Assembly: GCA_900074885.1 (NCBI GenBank)
Contig: FJUW01000029.1
Coordinates: 248,001 to 312,000, forward strand
DNA length: 64,000 nucleotides
DNA from: Rhynchosporium graminicola
Taxonomy: Eukaryota > Ascomycota > Leotiomycetes > Helotiales > Ploettnerulaceae
Reading direction: 5' to 3'
Shown here: positions 48,578 to 61,026 of the stretch, one piece after another
How the letters are laid out: each line of letters opens with the position of its first letter
How positions within the stretch are numbered: position 1 is the stretch's first letter
The notes under the pieces: generated by a model
What the model was told of the DNA's origin: nothing
Seen by the model: only the letters and a program-made list of their open reading frames with translations
Databases searched by the model: none
Program-made: the position numbers and the translations under genes

Positions 48578-50232
48578 TCAATCAACGACCTCATTCTTGA
48601 TATTCGGCGTATACCTCGCCCTCCCAGCCCACTGCTGATCAAAGTACGCCTCCAGCTTCCCACACTGCTCCCAAATCGGATCACCCTCCTTCCAAAACGA
48701 TTTTGCATTCTGAAAAATCAACCTAACATCGCTCTCAAACTCCTGCGCACTACTATACTCATCCCTCTCCATCTTGCCTTTGATAGTAGTTAAATCCATC
48801 GGCTTCTTAATGACCTCAAAGTAATTCGGCACATTTTCGATAACGGGGTCGACGGGGTGTTTGAAGGCTTTCACGAGACGCGTCCAGTATCCGGGGCCGA
48901 GAACCATGCGGGAGATCATACCGCGGCAGAACTCGAGATCTTCTTCGGGGGTTAGGACAGCGTTTGCTGAGGAGAAGGTTGCGGTTTTGGATTTTCGGCG
49001 GATGAGGGGTTCGGAGCGACGAGCTTGTTTCTTTGTGGCGGGCTTTACTTCGTACGCATCATCAGCTCCGGCAGTTGACAAGTGGCCAATTTCTGATTTG
49101 CGGGCACGTTTATTGTTGCTGTTGGTGGTGGCATTTGTGTGGGTTGGACGGGAGGTTGATGGATGCTGGGCTGGTGGATGAGGTGCAGATGGACCGGGTG
49201 CTGGAGTAGATTCGAGTGCTGCTGATTTTGGATGTGTGAGTGTTTGGTTCTGGTTGCGATGGGCGATTGGGGTGAAAGCTGGGGTTGCTGGGAGCTCACT
49301 CATTACTATGACGAGTTCGCTGAGAATTTCTTGGGGGAGGGACTTGGCAAATGCATTCCGAGCCTCGGGAGATGTGCGCACTGCGGGGGATAGTTAGCTC
49401 AAATGTAAGGTGTATTGAGAGGTTACAGATGAGATGAGGGTAGATCAAATGACAACTTACTATGCTCAGCAGCCCATCCGATCAACATGAGTCTCAACCC
49501 ACTACCTTCATCCGTCTCTTTCCACGCCTGAATAAGCAAAGGCGTGCCAGGTATACGACTCGTCTCTAGCCTGCGCTCAGACATCGTATCCAGGACAGCA
49601 ACTCTCAGTGGCGCCATCCTCAATTTTGTAGCCAACTTCCACACGCCCATGAGAAGAGGATATTCAGGGATAGGCCGTCCTTGCGCTTTATCATAGACCT
49701 TGCCGGTATAGATGAAATTCTGGAAACAGCCGAAAATATCGACGGTTGTGTCGGGTAGCTTCACGATAAACTCGACTTGGTTGTCGCCGCCATTCTGGAT
49801 GAAGTATTCGCGGTAGTATGGGGACTGAGCACAAAGGAGGGCTTTTTGGATACCGAAGGGGATTTCATCGGCGCCGACTAGGATGATTACGAAGAGGGGA
49901 TGTGCTTCACTGTGAGGAGTTAGTATTTGACATGGAGACAGATGTGAGGGCATGAGATGAAAGCTGAGCTCAACTCACTGCCATGAAACGGTATTTGATG
50001 CTTCTCCTGCCTCAGCAGCGAGATCAACACCACGATACGACTTGGGCTGATGTCTGGGAGTACTTGGTCGTGGGGCAGCTTGACGGGCTTGCTGCAGAGC
50101 GCGGGGATGAGTTTCTTTCGAGGATGAGGAAGATGCTTGAGGAAGTTGAGCTGGTGTTGAGTTTTTGTACGCGATAGTACTCGAGCCATAGTATGCGATT
50201 TCTTCAGGTGTGAAGGAGGTGTTACTGTTCAT
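48578..50232 (-). CDS. BTB/POZ and bromodomain protein
   Basis: Probable chromatin-associated protein. Three exons join cleanly. Exon 1 starts MNSNTSFTPEEIAYYGSS and holds a Ser/Pro/Gln-rich tail ending SNTVSWQ. Exon 2 (from about 49911 down) codes a BTB-like fold (FVIILVGADEIPFGIQKALL, SPYYREYF, FIYTGKVYD). Exon 3 begins MRTSPEARNAFAKSLPQEIL, followed by a basic Pro/Thr-rich linker with nuclear-signal-like KRARKSE and KKQARRSE. A C-terminal bromodomain follows: PVDPVIENVPNYFEVIKKPM, DLTTIKGKM, and FQNAKSFWKEGDPIW with the acetyl-lysine-binding Asn. The stop is at 48578. An ATG 25 codons upstream (50305-50307) is in frame but adds nothing typical. A BTB domain plus a bromodomain suggests a link between acetyl-lysine reading and protein assembly. 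Target genes are unknown. Confidence 0.85.
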
Positions 50233-51454
50233 CTTTGAGTCAGTATATAGATAGTTCTTGATATGTGGACTTGGTAAGGAGGGGCAGATCGCGACGCAGA
50301 TTTTCATCTTAATTCCGCGACATTGACAATTGTCATCAAGTGTAAGGCATGTGATTAAATATCAAACGCTCGAACACCATGGGACTTAGAAACATTTGAC
50401 ATGAGCTAGCTCTTTGTGTGTTGTCGCAAGTCTGCCTATGAAAGTCGCCATCTGCGCCAACAACTCATATCGCGCAAGTTGAGACAAAGCAATTGAGAAA
50501 GAAATGAACGCATCTTATCGACATACCTCTCCGCTTCTGCGAGGTTCTCACTTGGGGACTTCATGGCGTTGTTCTGCTGCTCATGAGCTATTGTGTTGTC
50601 GGTAACATCCATCGCGTTAATGTCGGAGGGAGGGATTCTGAGATGAGATTTCGAATAACGGGCCGAGGACGTCGAGTTGATGCCTGTGAAGTTAGGCTTG
50701 AAGGTACTCAGGCTCGAACACCCGGTCAGCTATATATTTTTGAGATCAGTAAATAAACCACTACCCAATTGATTTTCATACCTAAGAGAATTCAATTGAT
50801 TCGTACAGTCATAGACAATCCAGTATCATTCTGTTTATACTATTTCAGTCGATGTCGACATTATGGAAAGGCAAGCCACGGAAACATAATCTGCACTCAT
50901 GCTTTCTAGGTGTCTAAAATACTGCAATTTCTACAATACAATCAAGCGTAACTACTTCACAGATCCTCGTCCTTTCTATCATATCTACTCCTTGCCTTGA
51001 GTATTTTTCTCTTAGCTATCCCGCTCGACATTGCTCTCCCATTTTGAAAATCTCACCAGAATATAACAGCACCTCCAGCTAGAACTCGGGCTCACGACAC
51101 CGCTCTCCGTCCATCTCGCGTTTGTTTAAGTATCACGGATCGAACTCCCATGTCATTAAAAACGTACATTACGCATATCCTATTTATATTTTGCATTCAT
51201 TAGTCGCCTCGTTAAGCTCATCAATCCAGCACCGAAGGCAGGAACCGGAACGCCCTATGTCTTATCTGGGTATCTATCTTCTTCACACCGGAATCCTCAT
51301 CACCCAGCGTATGGGTCTGACTGGCCTCGTATAGCCAAGTTCCAATTCGCTTTTCTCAAACTCGTTTCCCATTACCACCTCAGCATATCAAACACACTTT
51401 CCACCTGTACTCAAACACCACCAATGAAAACTCGCCATCTCTCCGTTTACTCTC
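50233..51454. other. Intergenic region
   Basis: Upstream region of the BTB-bromodomain gene and 3' region of PNS1. No supported gene. A 70-codon plus-strand frame (51122-51334) is most likely chance. Confidence 0.5.
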
Positions 51455-53278
51455 TCAAACATGGACCGCCTGCTGCACATGTGGATAAACCTGAATCATC
51501 CTCTGCCAAAGATCCGGGTATTCATTAATAAGAATCTCGGGATCAAAAGCCATCGCCACAAACAAAGTGCTCACACCACTCTTAATCGGCACCAAGAAGA
51601 TATTCGCGATCTGGAGACCAATGAGGAATGCGAAAGCCATGACGACGACCGTGAAAGCACCGCCTTGGTTGTAAGCTGGGGCAGTGAATGTGATGTAGAG
51701 GTAGGCCAGGAAGGAACAGAGGTAGGCTACGAATACCGCACCCATGGTGAGGACGGGGTTAATAAGGCATTCGTTGACGAGGGCGTCGATGCCGCGGTCT
51801 TTCATCATTGTCCAGGTTGTCTATGCGAGGTTAGTAAGGGGAGGACTCGAGGGAACGGTTGTGAAATTACCTTCGCAGCTGGGATGTATGCCTTTCCATA
51901 CAGAGCGATGTAAGAGAAAGCATATTCGTTAATAAATTGAACAGCCCAATCCAAGATTCCAATTAGGCATTGCAAGCAGCAGAAGAAACAGGCTCCGAGC
52001 ATGTTCCCTTGAGCACTTTCATTCTGTTGAGCAATTGAGCAAGCTTGACGTAAGCATTGGATAATAGCAACAATCAAACTACCGAAGCTGATACTGCCGA
52101 AACTGTAGGTCATAGAACGCTTGAAGGCTCCACGGGTAGCTCCTTTGGGTACACCACCTGGTTTCTGGGCGCAGAAGTACCAGGCACCGTAGACGCCGGA
52201 AACGGTGACATGGATGACGTTCTTGATAACCTCGGTGATCCAGTAGCCTGCAAATGTGATGAAGACCAGAAGACCAATCACTTTGGCTTGACTACATCCT
52301 CCTGCAGAGCAAGCCTCGCTGCCAGGGTAGTATCTGACGTAAATGGAGACCATGGTAACAGAGAACCAAGCACCGAAAGCAGTAGCGATAAATCCTCCAA
52401 TGGTAGATACCATGAATACATGTCCATAGTTCTTGGATATATCAATGACGGTTTGGAGCATCAATACTGAGAATGGGATGCGGGGGATCCAGGAGATGAA
52501 GCAGAAGATGTAGAAAACGGCGAAGATAAGGTAGACGATGGCAGCGCTGTAGTAGTGGCGTGCAAAGTAAACTATAGCCGTGCCGACTCCGAAGACGATT
52601 TGAAGAATACCGGTGATCCAGATAGCCCTGCGAGAACATTAGTGATGTTCCTTTGCCTGCGGCAGGTGAGGAGTCTTACTGTTTAGTGAAGGCGCGAATC
52701 ATCCAGAAGTAAGCGGCAGATGTGAAAAACGCTGCAGCCAGTACGAAAGCGCTGGTGCAATTAGCACAAACCTGACAGCATCTTTTGAAGCAGACTTACA
52801 ACAAGATAATAGTATTGGAGTTCAGATGCAACTGTTGGTTGCCATAGATCCCTCCAGTGCCACCAAGAACATATCCATGAATCGCAATACCCGACACAGC
52901 GACAAAGCCCAGGAAAGTGGCCAGGAAGAGAAGTGCAGCCCAGAGATCATTGTACTTTGGCTTATCCAACTTGAATGTCTGCTCGAACCCCGACAGCTTT
53001 CCCTTTGGCGCATTATTCTGGGGCGGCATGTTATTTCCGTAGTTTGGAGGCTGTTGAGGGTATTGTTGGGGAGGAGGGCCATCCATTTGCTGGTAAGGCT
53101 GTTGCTGGTATTGACCTTGTTGTTGTTGATATCCTCCTTGTTGCTGATATGGAGCTCCATTGTATTGAACTGGTTGTCCGTAGCCCTTCCGCTGGTCCTG
53201 CATATAGATGTCTTGCTGGCCGGATTGATTGTAATATCCATCTGCCTGCCCACCATGTTGAGGTTGATTATATGCCAT
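51455..53278 (-). CDS. PNS1: Choline-transporter-like protein Pns1
   Basis: Multi-pass membrane protein of the CTL/SLC44 family, expected at the plasma membrane. Its yeast relative is Pns1, whose substrate is unsettled. The start is MAYNQPQHGGQADGYYNQS at 53278. A long Gln/Tyr/Pro-rich cytoplasmic tail of about 95 residues precedes KLSGFEQTFKLDKPKYNDLW and the first membrane helix (LLFLATFLGFVAVSGIAIHG). After short introns the helices continue through FSVTMVSIYVRYYPGS, the conserved GLLVFITFAGYWITEVIKNV and YGAWYF, the block GSISFGSLIVAIIQCLRQ, and YIALYGKAYIPAAK, to the end VYPHVQQAVHV at 51455. The conserved ANIF..PIKSGVSTLFVAMA segment near the C-terminus is present. The long plus-strand frame at 52826-53821 is its antisense shadow. 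Confidence 0.93.
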
Positions 53279-54457
53279 TGCGCCTGTGTTATGTCTCCTC
53301 TCCAAGCAAACGGGATCGATCAAACAAGCTGCGACCCCTCCCTCTCTACACTTATTTCTGTAATTCGTCGAGGAATAGGTATCGTTGCCCACAGATCAAT
53401 CGATATTCTCAGAAGAAATATTAAATCGCACGAATTGGATGATGCTTTGAAGCTCGGCACAAACAGTTACGACTCGACAATAAACATATTGCATTGTATG
53501 TATCTCGTAGCCGCGAGAAATTGGAGCGATACAGAGGCGCGCAAGCTAAAAAAGTTAGTGACGTGCTACTGCTTCATTGAGCAAGCGACACAGCAATCGA
53601 CCAATCACATCCCACCACCACCATACCTGCTGCTACAAAGTACAAGTAGATCGAGACGGCCCTGCAAATCTCGACAACGCCGACTTGCGGATCGTAATAC
53701 TGTAAGATATCCTATTCCAAATATTCTACACTTTTCACACGACACAAACCCATCAAAAGCCTCAACATCTACCTATTTCATACTACTAGAGTCTACAATA
53801 TTACATTCATCCCTTGAATAGATTCCGAGGTTCAAGAAAGTTTCGAGGAAACAGTAAGTGAAGATCTTCCTTCAGCTGAACAGGTTTCCGCACAAGCTTG
53901 TTTTCGATAGATCTGGCGCTAGTTACCAGGTACCAGCTAGCCCGCCAAGAACTGGAGTTCGTTGAGCTCGAGGCGCACTGTGATCTTTGCTCTTCATATC
54001 GAATAAAGCTTTGAATTCTCAAAACCTGGAACTCTCATGTCAGGGAATCGGTTTGAGCTTGATGCCCAAGCTCAACGTCGGCATCAAGCTCAATGTCATG
54101 GAACTTGTGTTGTGCATCGTGATGAGATCTTCAGGACGATTTTGTGTTCTTATGCTAGGCGGCTCATGTCGGAAATATGTAATTTATATTGAATGGTAGG
54201 TAAATTAAAAAGAAATGCTGGATATCGAAATCATCAAGCAGAGACCCGCATATCACTCAGCTCAATGCAGAACCAGCTCCCAAGTTGAATCTGATCCAGT
54301 GCGCCCTTCCAGATATTGCGCCAAGGAAGAAATCCAACGCTCGCTCGTTCGCCCGATCGCTCATTAAATATGTCCAGTAACAAATCATCGTCTCATCACA
54401 TCTTAAATAATTATCACACTTCTCTCTCACTTCCTTTCCCCCTTTCCTCCACCTTCA
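53279..54457. other. Intergenic region upstream of PNS1
   Basis: Expected promoter and leader of PNS1 (right of 53278) and 3' flank of the SUR7-like gene. Pyrimidine-rich sequence lies at 54380-54530. No supported gene. Confidence 0.5.
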
Positions 54458-55582
54458 TTAAACACCAGCCCTCCTCAACGCCGCCTCATCGCTCCTCCTA
54501 CTCCTTCCCCATATTCTCCTCTTCGTAATGCTTTTTTCCGTATACTCCCTTCGCTGCCTCTTCCTGCCGATACAGAATTCGACTACCCAAGCCGCGCTGG
54601 CAAGCCCCATAACAGCGGCAGCGACCCAAGTAATGATCAAGTACTTGGTCCCCTTATACGCGTACGCACCAACATCATTTCCGTATTTGTTGATTATGTG
54701 TACGGCTTTCTGCATCACATACGTGACCAGTGCTGAGGACACTACGAGACACACGAAAGACAGTGTTGCAAGTCCCCAATTCCCGAATGAGATGAGTCGA
54801 GAGCCAGAAGTGAAGAATGCGACGAGTGAAGCGAGAATAGCGAGACCAGCAGCGGCAATACCGATGGCATAGAGGACAAATACGGCGTTGAAAGCGACGT
54901 TGAGAGTATCGAGACCGTTTTGTATGTCTTTGGGCCAGTTGATATCCGATAAGTTGATCTTAAGAAGCCCAACTTCGAGTTGCTGGTTCAGGACGTTGTC
55001 GAGGTTGAAATCATCTGCAAAATTTAATATCAGCTGGATGTCTCCTGGATGTAGTGAGAGGACAAGATTTACACATAGCCGTCCTATTTGAACAATTCGT
55101 AACATTCTTACTCACTCCCTTGGCCGTCGCATTCGGTTTATACTCTCCCTCACACATATCCATCAAATGCAAACTATACCATTGATGTATACCCAACTCT
55201 TTGGCCAACTTATCCGCGACATCTGCCACGAGCTCATTGAACTCATTTTCGATTTTATTTGTGACGTTGTCTTTAAGATCCCCGAAAAAGTCGCCGATTC
55301 GGTCGATCTTGGATGTTGAAGTTGTGGAGGGAGAGGAGGATGTGGGTGTCGCTTTTGGGTCGGAAGAGCCAAGGATGTTGTGTCCAAGGGTTGAGGTATT
55401 GAGCTGAGCGTTTGTTAGATGGGGTCTGAAGAAAGGGGAGAGGGGAAGGGAGAGGGCAGACAAACTGTTATAATATGATATTCTTCCATGAAAGCTTTCT
55501 TGCTACCCGCGAAAAGACACAGCATAGAAAGCACGAAGCCCACTATAGCACAAGCCAGAGGGAAGAGACTTGAGAACCTCAT
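54458..55582 (-). CDS. SUR7/PalI-family tetraspan membrane protein
   Basis: Predicted plasma-membrane protein of the SUR7/PalI (Rim9) family, whose members act in eisosomes or pH signalling. The start at 55582 gives MRFSSLFPLACAIVGFVLSM, a first hydrophobic segment. A Ser/Thr-rich extracellular stretch follows (NTSTLGHNILGSSDPKATPT), then an amphipathic part and the family signature WYSLHLMDMCEGEY with a further Cys in NVTNCSNRT. Three membrane segments come next (VAFNAVFVLYAIGIAAAG; LATLSFVCLVVSSALVTYV; YLIITWVAAAVMGLASAAW). A basic C-terminal tail (RKRQRREYTEKSITKRRIWG) ends at 54458. Two introns are supported: one ends before TLNTSTLGH, and the other (donor GTAAAT) completes NRTAMYDFNLDN. 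Which subfamily it belongs to cannot be settled here. Confidence 0.87.
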
Positions 55583-57010
55583 ATTGAATCCGGGACAGCG
55601 CTTCCTCGCGCTTGCAAGTTGTACGTATCTAGGGTAGATGTCCGAATAACTTCAAGTCGAGGATGTTGAGTGGTGAAAGTTGAAGCAAAAAGGGTATGTA
55701 TGATAGAGGAAGTGAATAGTGTCAAGGGGAGTACTTATCTCCTCTCCAGCCCTACCTTGTAGTGAATTGAGTCTGCTTTGAGCCATCCCAAAATCAAGAA
55801 TGTCTTGATTGAGGCCGAACGACATCATCTTCACCCACGCGATACCCAACCCAGCCTTTCCTCCATTCAATAAAGGTTAAACCCCAGCCCAACCCATGGT
55901 TTCCCCTGCCACGAAGCGTCACATCAATCACAATACAGCGATGCGCTGAGATGTCACGTCTGACCAATCTCATGTAAAGGCATAAAGAACAGGCGTTTGT
56001 TTCTTTGTGTTGTTCGTCCAGGGGCATAAACGTACGTCATGGTGGACAAACAATCATACAAAAACAGGCTGGAAGCGACAAATATCCTTGTCCATGTCAC
56101 GAGCGAGCTTAATTGTACGGATTAAGCTCAAGGGTCCAACATGACAGCAGCCGTTCCTGGCCACTTGTTTCTCGGCCCGTGGCGACCGCTGAAACTTCAG
56201 GTTCGTGAATGGCTTCATTTTTGGGGCAAGCGGTCAATGGAGAGAGGTTGCTGAAGATAGAACAAAAGAATTGTCTTAGGAGTATCTGGCATTTGGCGGT
56301 GTACTTCGCGACCATGTGAGGCCGTCACGTGATAGTCATCACCGCGTCGATGAACTCTTGGGCAACCTGAACGAGGGAAGATGCGAAGCTGTGCAAATCA
56401 AATGATTATTGATGAATACGCTTCTGAAAGCATCATCCAATGCTGAGAATTCCGCCTTGAGAAAGAGCTTGAAAATGGGCTGCGAGCTTGAGAAAGGGCC
56501 TGGGCAAAGGCCTAATTTGATAATGCAAGGATATATGCTTGCGAGGAAGGAAACTCCTCTTCTTCATAGCTTCGCGCCTGAGCTTTTCCGTAGAAATCGA
56601 TATCTAGATGTTAGCGATAAAAGGTGTGTGGCAACATGCTTTGCAAGTTGAGGCGGTCGTATGAAATAATAATTTACCTTCAGCCGTTTCTTTCTAGGGT
56701 CAGAGAGTGTCCTTCTACCAGAGGAGCACTACCGGCGACCTGGGAATGAGGATCAATTGTGAACAGCAAGTTTGACATGTAGAAAAGCGAGAAGTCATCT
56801 TTTCGACTTCAAGACATCCTATGCACCACCTCTACTGCGTAGCCTTTTGAGACGATATGATTCAACCAAGAATACCTCTATCAGAAATTCCTGTCACTAG
56901 CCATACGGTCAAAATGATCTTCCATCTTCATTATCTTACTCCAAACGCCAAACCTCCACCACCACTATGCCTCAATCTAGAAACGAAGTCCCTCGTTACC
57001 ATACGGACAC
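55583..57010. other. Intergenic region
   Basis: Promoter of the SUR7-like gene on the left and 3' flank of GLO3 on the right. The frames at 56109-56315 and 56409-56651 lack support. Nothing else recognised. Confidence 0.5.
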
Positions 57011-58758
57011 CTAGCTGTTAAGGTAGCTCCTAATAGCACCCTGCAACTTGGTCGCTCCCTCCCCAAGAGCCTGCGTCAAGTTTTCCAGATCGTCACCAGC
57101 AGTAACACCAAACTTCCTCACAAAATCCTTAGCCACGCTCTCCAAATCACCGTAGTCTTCTCCAGCGTCCTCGTCCTCAGGTCTACCAAAGTACGCGTTC
57201 GATGAGATAGATGTAGCGCCTTCAAATCCTTGTAGTCTTCCTTTGGCTTCAGATTGGGCGTGCGGATCGAAAGATCCTTTGCCAAAGAATTCGTCTGAGG
57301 AGATACCTTTTTGCGTTCCGAATTTTTGACGAGCGTACTTCTGGTCATCATCTGTTGGAGTGTCAGCCGGGTCTCTTCTTACAATATGTTCTTGACCTAC
57401 CCTCTGTCTTCGCAGGCCCCATAGAACCGAATCCTCCCATTTTCTTGGGTGCTGGAGCAGCCTTGCTTCCACCAACTTGTCCGAAACCCAGACGTCCCAT
57501 GCCCATCCCAAGTCTCTCGACATCGCTATTGTTTCGGCCTCTGTTTCCAGGACTGATTGGCGTAGGAGAAGCGATGCTGGATGAATCTATAGCCTTGGAA
57601 ACACTGGTCTTTTTGGCAGGAGCCTCCTCAGCATCAGGATCATAACCCAACTTCGCAATCCTTTCGGCTTCTTCCTTTGCCTTGCGTTCTGCGGCATCAA
57701 AATCAATGACATCTCCGGTGACCTTCTTGGCTCCCAACTTTGTTTTCTTAGCTCCCAGCACGTTGGCTTTTCGTGGCCCTGAGCCTATTGCAGTTTTACG
57801 TAAGGCGGCAGATGAAGTGGTTCGACTTGTAGCCGGTGGAGCTGCGGCGCCACCTGCCAATGGAGAGGCTGTCCGTGCGATACCGTTTTCGTTGGCACTC
57901 CCGGCATTGAGAAATGGTGATGGAGTTCGGCCAACGACAGGAGGTGTGGCTGTCCGGGAAATAGGTGGGGTTGGTTTTTTGATTGTTGGTTTGTCCCAAG
58001 AAGAAAAGAAGTCATCGTCTGGTTCACCGGCTGGGGTGGAAGTTCCATCGGGACCATTGCTCATGACATCGGTGATGTATACGACATGGGAATCTTCGAG
58101 ATTTCCGTCGGCTTTGGCAGTGGCTAATCTATAAAAACGTTAGAATTGTCGTAGTGTGGAATTGTATGCAACTAACTGCTGAGCAGCATCTGCTTGCGCG
58201 AGATCCTTGAGCCTCTGAGTGTATTTGTCGCAAATGTCCCTTGTATATTTCGTCTCAGGGTTCTTGCTATCCAGCATAGAGCGTCCGCCCGTCTTTTGCC
58301 AGTACTTGGTTGCCGATTCATTACCACCGACTTTCATAATTCGAAGCTGGTTCCACGTCCATTTACCTGTGATGTCAGTTGAGGCAACTTTCCATAGGCC
58401 TTAGAGCATACCATCGAGAGTGAGAGATCGGACGAAAGTACGATGGGTCCCTAGGCCTCTGTGTACGGAAGAACATTCGATGCAGAGATAGACTGCCAAA
58501 TTCGTCGAGCACCACGAGGGATTGTTCTTTTTGCAATCAAAGCATACCTTTGCCATGTGGTTAGCAAAGCTCAACATACATGCATATCCGCGCATGCGCT
58601 CTCTTCTGACATCTGTGCCGGTAGGCAATGGGACAGTCCGCCCCTTTACTCACTTTGTTTGCAGCTTTCGTCTTCAATTTGGCAAAGATAGCCTTGACCT
58701 CTTCGCCCGTGGCTAAGTAGGTACTTGCATCGGCTTGCGCCTGTTCCGGAGAAGACAT
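57011..58758 (-). CDS. GLO3: ADP-ribosylation factor GTPase-activating protein Glo3
   Basis: GTPase activator for Arf1 in COPI transport between Golgi and ER. The start [20 protein letters not shown] is at 58758. The zinc finger is CFDC, 16 residues, then CIEC, followed by [17 protein letters not shown] with the catalytic Arg in HRGLG. The ArfGAP fold continues through [19 protein letters not shown]. The middle is low-complexity and basic ([20 protein letters not shown], then [15 protein letters not shown]). The C-terminal part carries the Glo3-type repeats around [20 protein letters not shown] and [13 protein letters not shown], and ends [18 protein letters not shown] at 57011. Those ISS-type motifs separate ArfGAP2/3 (Glo3) from other ArfGAPs. 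Several introns are present. It is transcribed away from TIM21 across a 339 bp shared promoter. Confidence 0.95.
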
Positions 58759-59097
58759 TCTGAGGCTGTTGATCTGGACTCAAGAGAGCAAAAAGTACTC
58801 TGTGACAAGGAAGGGAGGAGTTGACAATCTTTTCGCCTGGTGCTGATTTGGGTTGTTCTCCTATTTTGAGGGGCACTTAGCGAGTTAAGAAGGAAATATA
58901 TCGTGATAGAGCTGGATCGAGCGGGCCACATTGCGATTGAGATTCATGCCAAGCCTTGGATGCGCTTGAGCATAAATGGTTAGTGATGCTCCCCACATTT
59001 CGAGAAAGCTAAAGAGCTTCGGGAGAGCTTCAATGGGGCTCCAAGCGTGCAGTCACCATTCGAGTTCCAAACCTCTATTATCATTCTTCCCGTCATC
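58759..59097. promoter_or_regulatory. Divergent promoter of GLO3 and TIM21
   Basis: The 339 bp between the two divergent ATGs must hold both promoters. No TATA box or named factor site stands out. Confidence 0.5.
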
Positions 59098-59887
59098 ATG
59101 ATCTCAATCCATCATCCAGCTCTACTCAGAGTTCCAGTGACGCTTCGTCCCATCGTAGCGGCTCGATTGTATGCGACCCAGACAAGTCTCGGAGCCACAA
59201 CCAGTGGTTCTCCTCGAAGAAAGACAGTAACACCTTTCAATGATGATGGCAAAGTCGCATGGGGAGATCTTTCGAAGGGAGAAAAGGCTGCCAGGGCCAC
59301 ACAGCAGACCTTCAACTTCAGCTTCATTTTAATCGGGGCTGTTATGACGGTTCGTTTCACGGAACTCCCAATATAGCAACGTCTAACTCGTACCAGGCAG
59401 GTGTAGGATATGTAATGTGGACGGAAGTCTTCTCCTTTGATAGCAAAACAACGCATTTCAACAAAGCAGTTAATCGGGTCAAGAAGGATCCCAGATGTAC
59501 AGACCTGCTGGGAGATGGCAAGAAAATAACTGCTTATGGAGAGCCGACATGGAATAAATGGGCAAGGGCAAGACCGATAGCCTCAAGTACGCGCAAGGAT
59601 CAATATGGCAGAGAACATATGATCATGCATTTTAATGTATATTCGAAGCTCATGTTCAAGTTATCAAAGCTCACTCATCACAGGTCGAAGGTCCTCTGAA
59701 TAAGGGTGTGGTCAGCTTGCATATGGTCAAACCACCGGCGGAAAGCGAAGGTGGCGGAGAATATGTCTACAAATACCTTACACTGGATGTCAGAGGCCAT
59801 CAAAAGATATACCTCGAGAACGCAGATGCCACGCTCGACAGTCCAGCGAAGAATAAGAGCAAGATCTTTGGCATATCATGGCGGTGA
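59098..59887 (+). CDS. TIM21: Mitochondrial inner membrane translocase subunit Tim21
   Basis: Subunit of the TIM23 presequence translocase, bridging it to the TOM complex and respiratory chain from the intermembrane space. The N-terminus MISIHHPALLRVPVTLRPIV then AARLYATQ is Arg-rich without acidic residues, as expected of a mitochondrial presequence. One membrane helix follows (FSFILIGAVMTAGVGYVMW, joined across an intron at about 59350-59395), then the soluble domain with FSFDSKTTHFNKAVNRVKKD, GEPTWNKWARARPIAS and, across a second intron, FNVEGPLNKGVVSLHMVKPP. It ends SKIFGISWR with a stop at 59885-59887. Length of about 230 residues is usual. The start is chosen as the ATG that opens the presequence. 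An upstream out-of-context frame is ignored. Confidence 0.93.
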
Positions 59888-61026
59888 GCAGTTTCTTGAT
59901 GTAAAACCAGAGCCTCAATTCTCTGATACTGCCGGAGTCAATTACTCGATCGGAAGCCAATGCAGTCTATCGAGAGAGACTGCCAAAGTAAAGATCAGTC
60001 GCTGGAGAAAGGGATGCCGAGGATCTTACAAGCTTACTCCATGTTTGGACCCTGGCCAAATATCTTACTCAGAAACAGCCTCCTCATCATTGCATCAAGC
60101 TAAGGCAGATGCCTGAACGGAGACTGATGCACCTTGTCTGGTTGTAAATCCTCGGGACTGGGCAAGCCCGTGTACCAATAATCAGACATCAGCGAAGTGA
60201 ACCAGTAATGCAAGATGACCCTTTGTCGGTAGAGTATCTGTGCCCCGGTGGAACTTCTACTGGGATGTGTGCAATACTCTAAATCAATGTCAGAGTACTG
60301 CAATGTAAACAATGTACTTTGGGTCTGTGTCTTTGGGGGGGGGGGGTGGATTCTCACATAAATATCACTACCGTGCCAGCAATCATAAATTGCAGAATAG
60401 TTTATCCTACTCGCAGAACGAGTCCCCCAGGATGTCCCAGAGATCCTCAAAACGGGAGAAAGACTTCGCAGGAAGCCAAAATTGTGAAACAACAATGGCG
60501 CAGCTGCCAAGTAAAGACTTGGTCGGAGAGAGAGCAAATCAAATGAACCAAATTCAATCCCTAGTAGGGAGCCTGCGGTCATCAAATTTCAAAAACGCGC
60601 GCAGTATGATCCCAAAGCAACCCAGAAATTCAAGATGACAAACAGAAGCATCAGGAACTGGACCAAAAGAAAATCAAGTCATCAAAACCCAAGGTCATAA
60701 CGAAAGCAGAGAATCAAAGCAGCGAATCAAAGAAGGAGGCACAGCAAGCAGACGACTACGCAGAACTCCAAACCCACCTGCACAAACCCATCTCAAGCGA
60801 AGCCAAGACATCCGCCCTTTTCGCTTAGCTATCACGAAAACAACAACAAACCTCCGCCCCACCCTTAGACGTAGAACATAATCCCATCTAACGCCTTATC
60901 CTAAGAATAAATCTTCTGATTTCCTTTCTTGAAATCTTGCTTCAATCCTCAACCCGCGAATTAAGCGTATCTTGCTCTGAAGATACGTTAATCTCAGTAA
61001 CAGCATTGATATCGATGACTTTTAGT
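59888..61026. other. Region with decayed coding-like sequence
   Basis: No intact gene. At about 60580-60830 the plus strand reads a Lys/Gln-rich protein-like sequence (FQKRAQYDPKATQKFK, then after a frame change DKQKHQELDQKKIKSSKPKV) that ends ...SALFA before a stop. No family was recognised, and the frame change argues for a relic or an unannotated intron. A G-run lies at 60336-60346. Confidence 0.35.

Noticed and set aside
52826..53821. 331-codon plus-strand open frame
   Set aside because: It is antisense to the first exons and promoter of PNS1, whose Gln/Pro-rich codons give a long open shadow; the translation has no domain.
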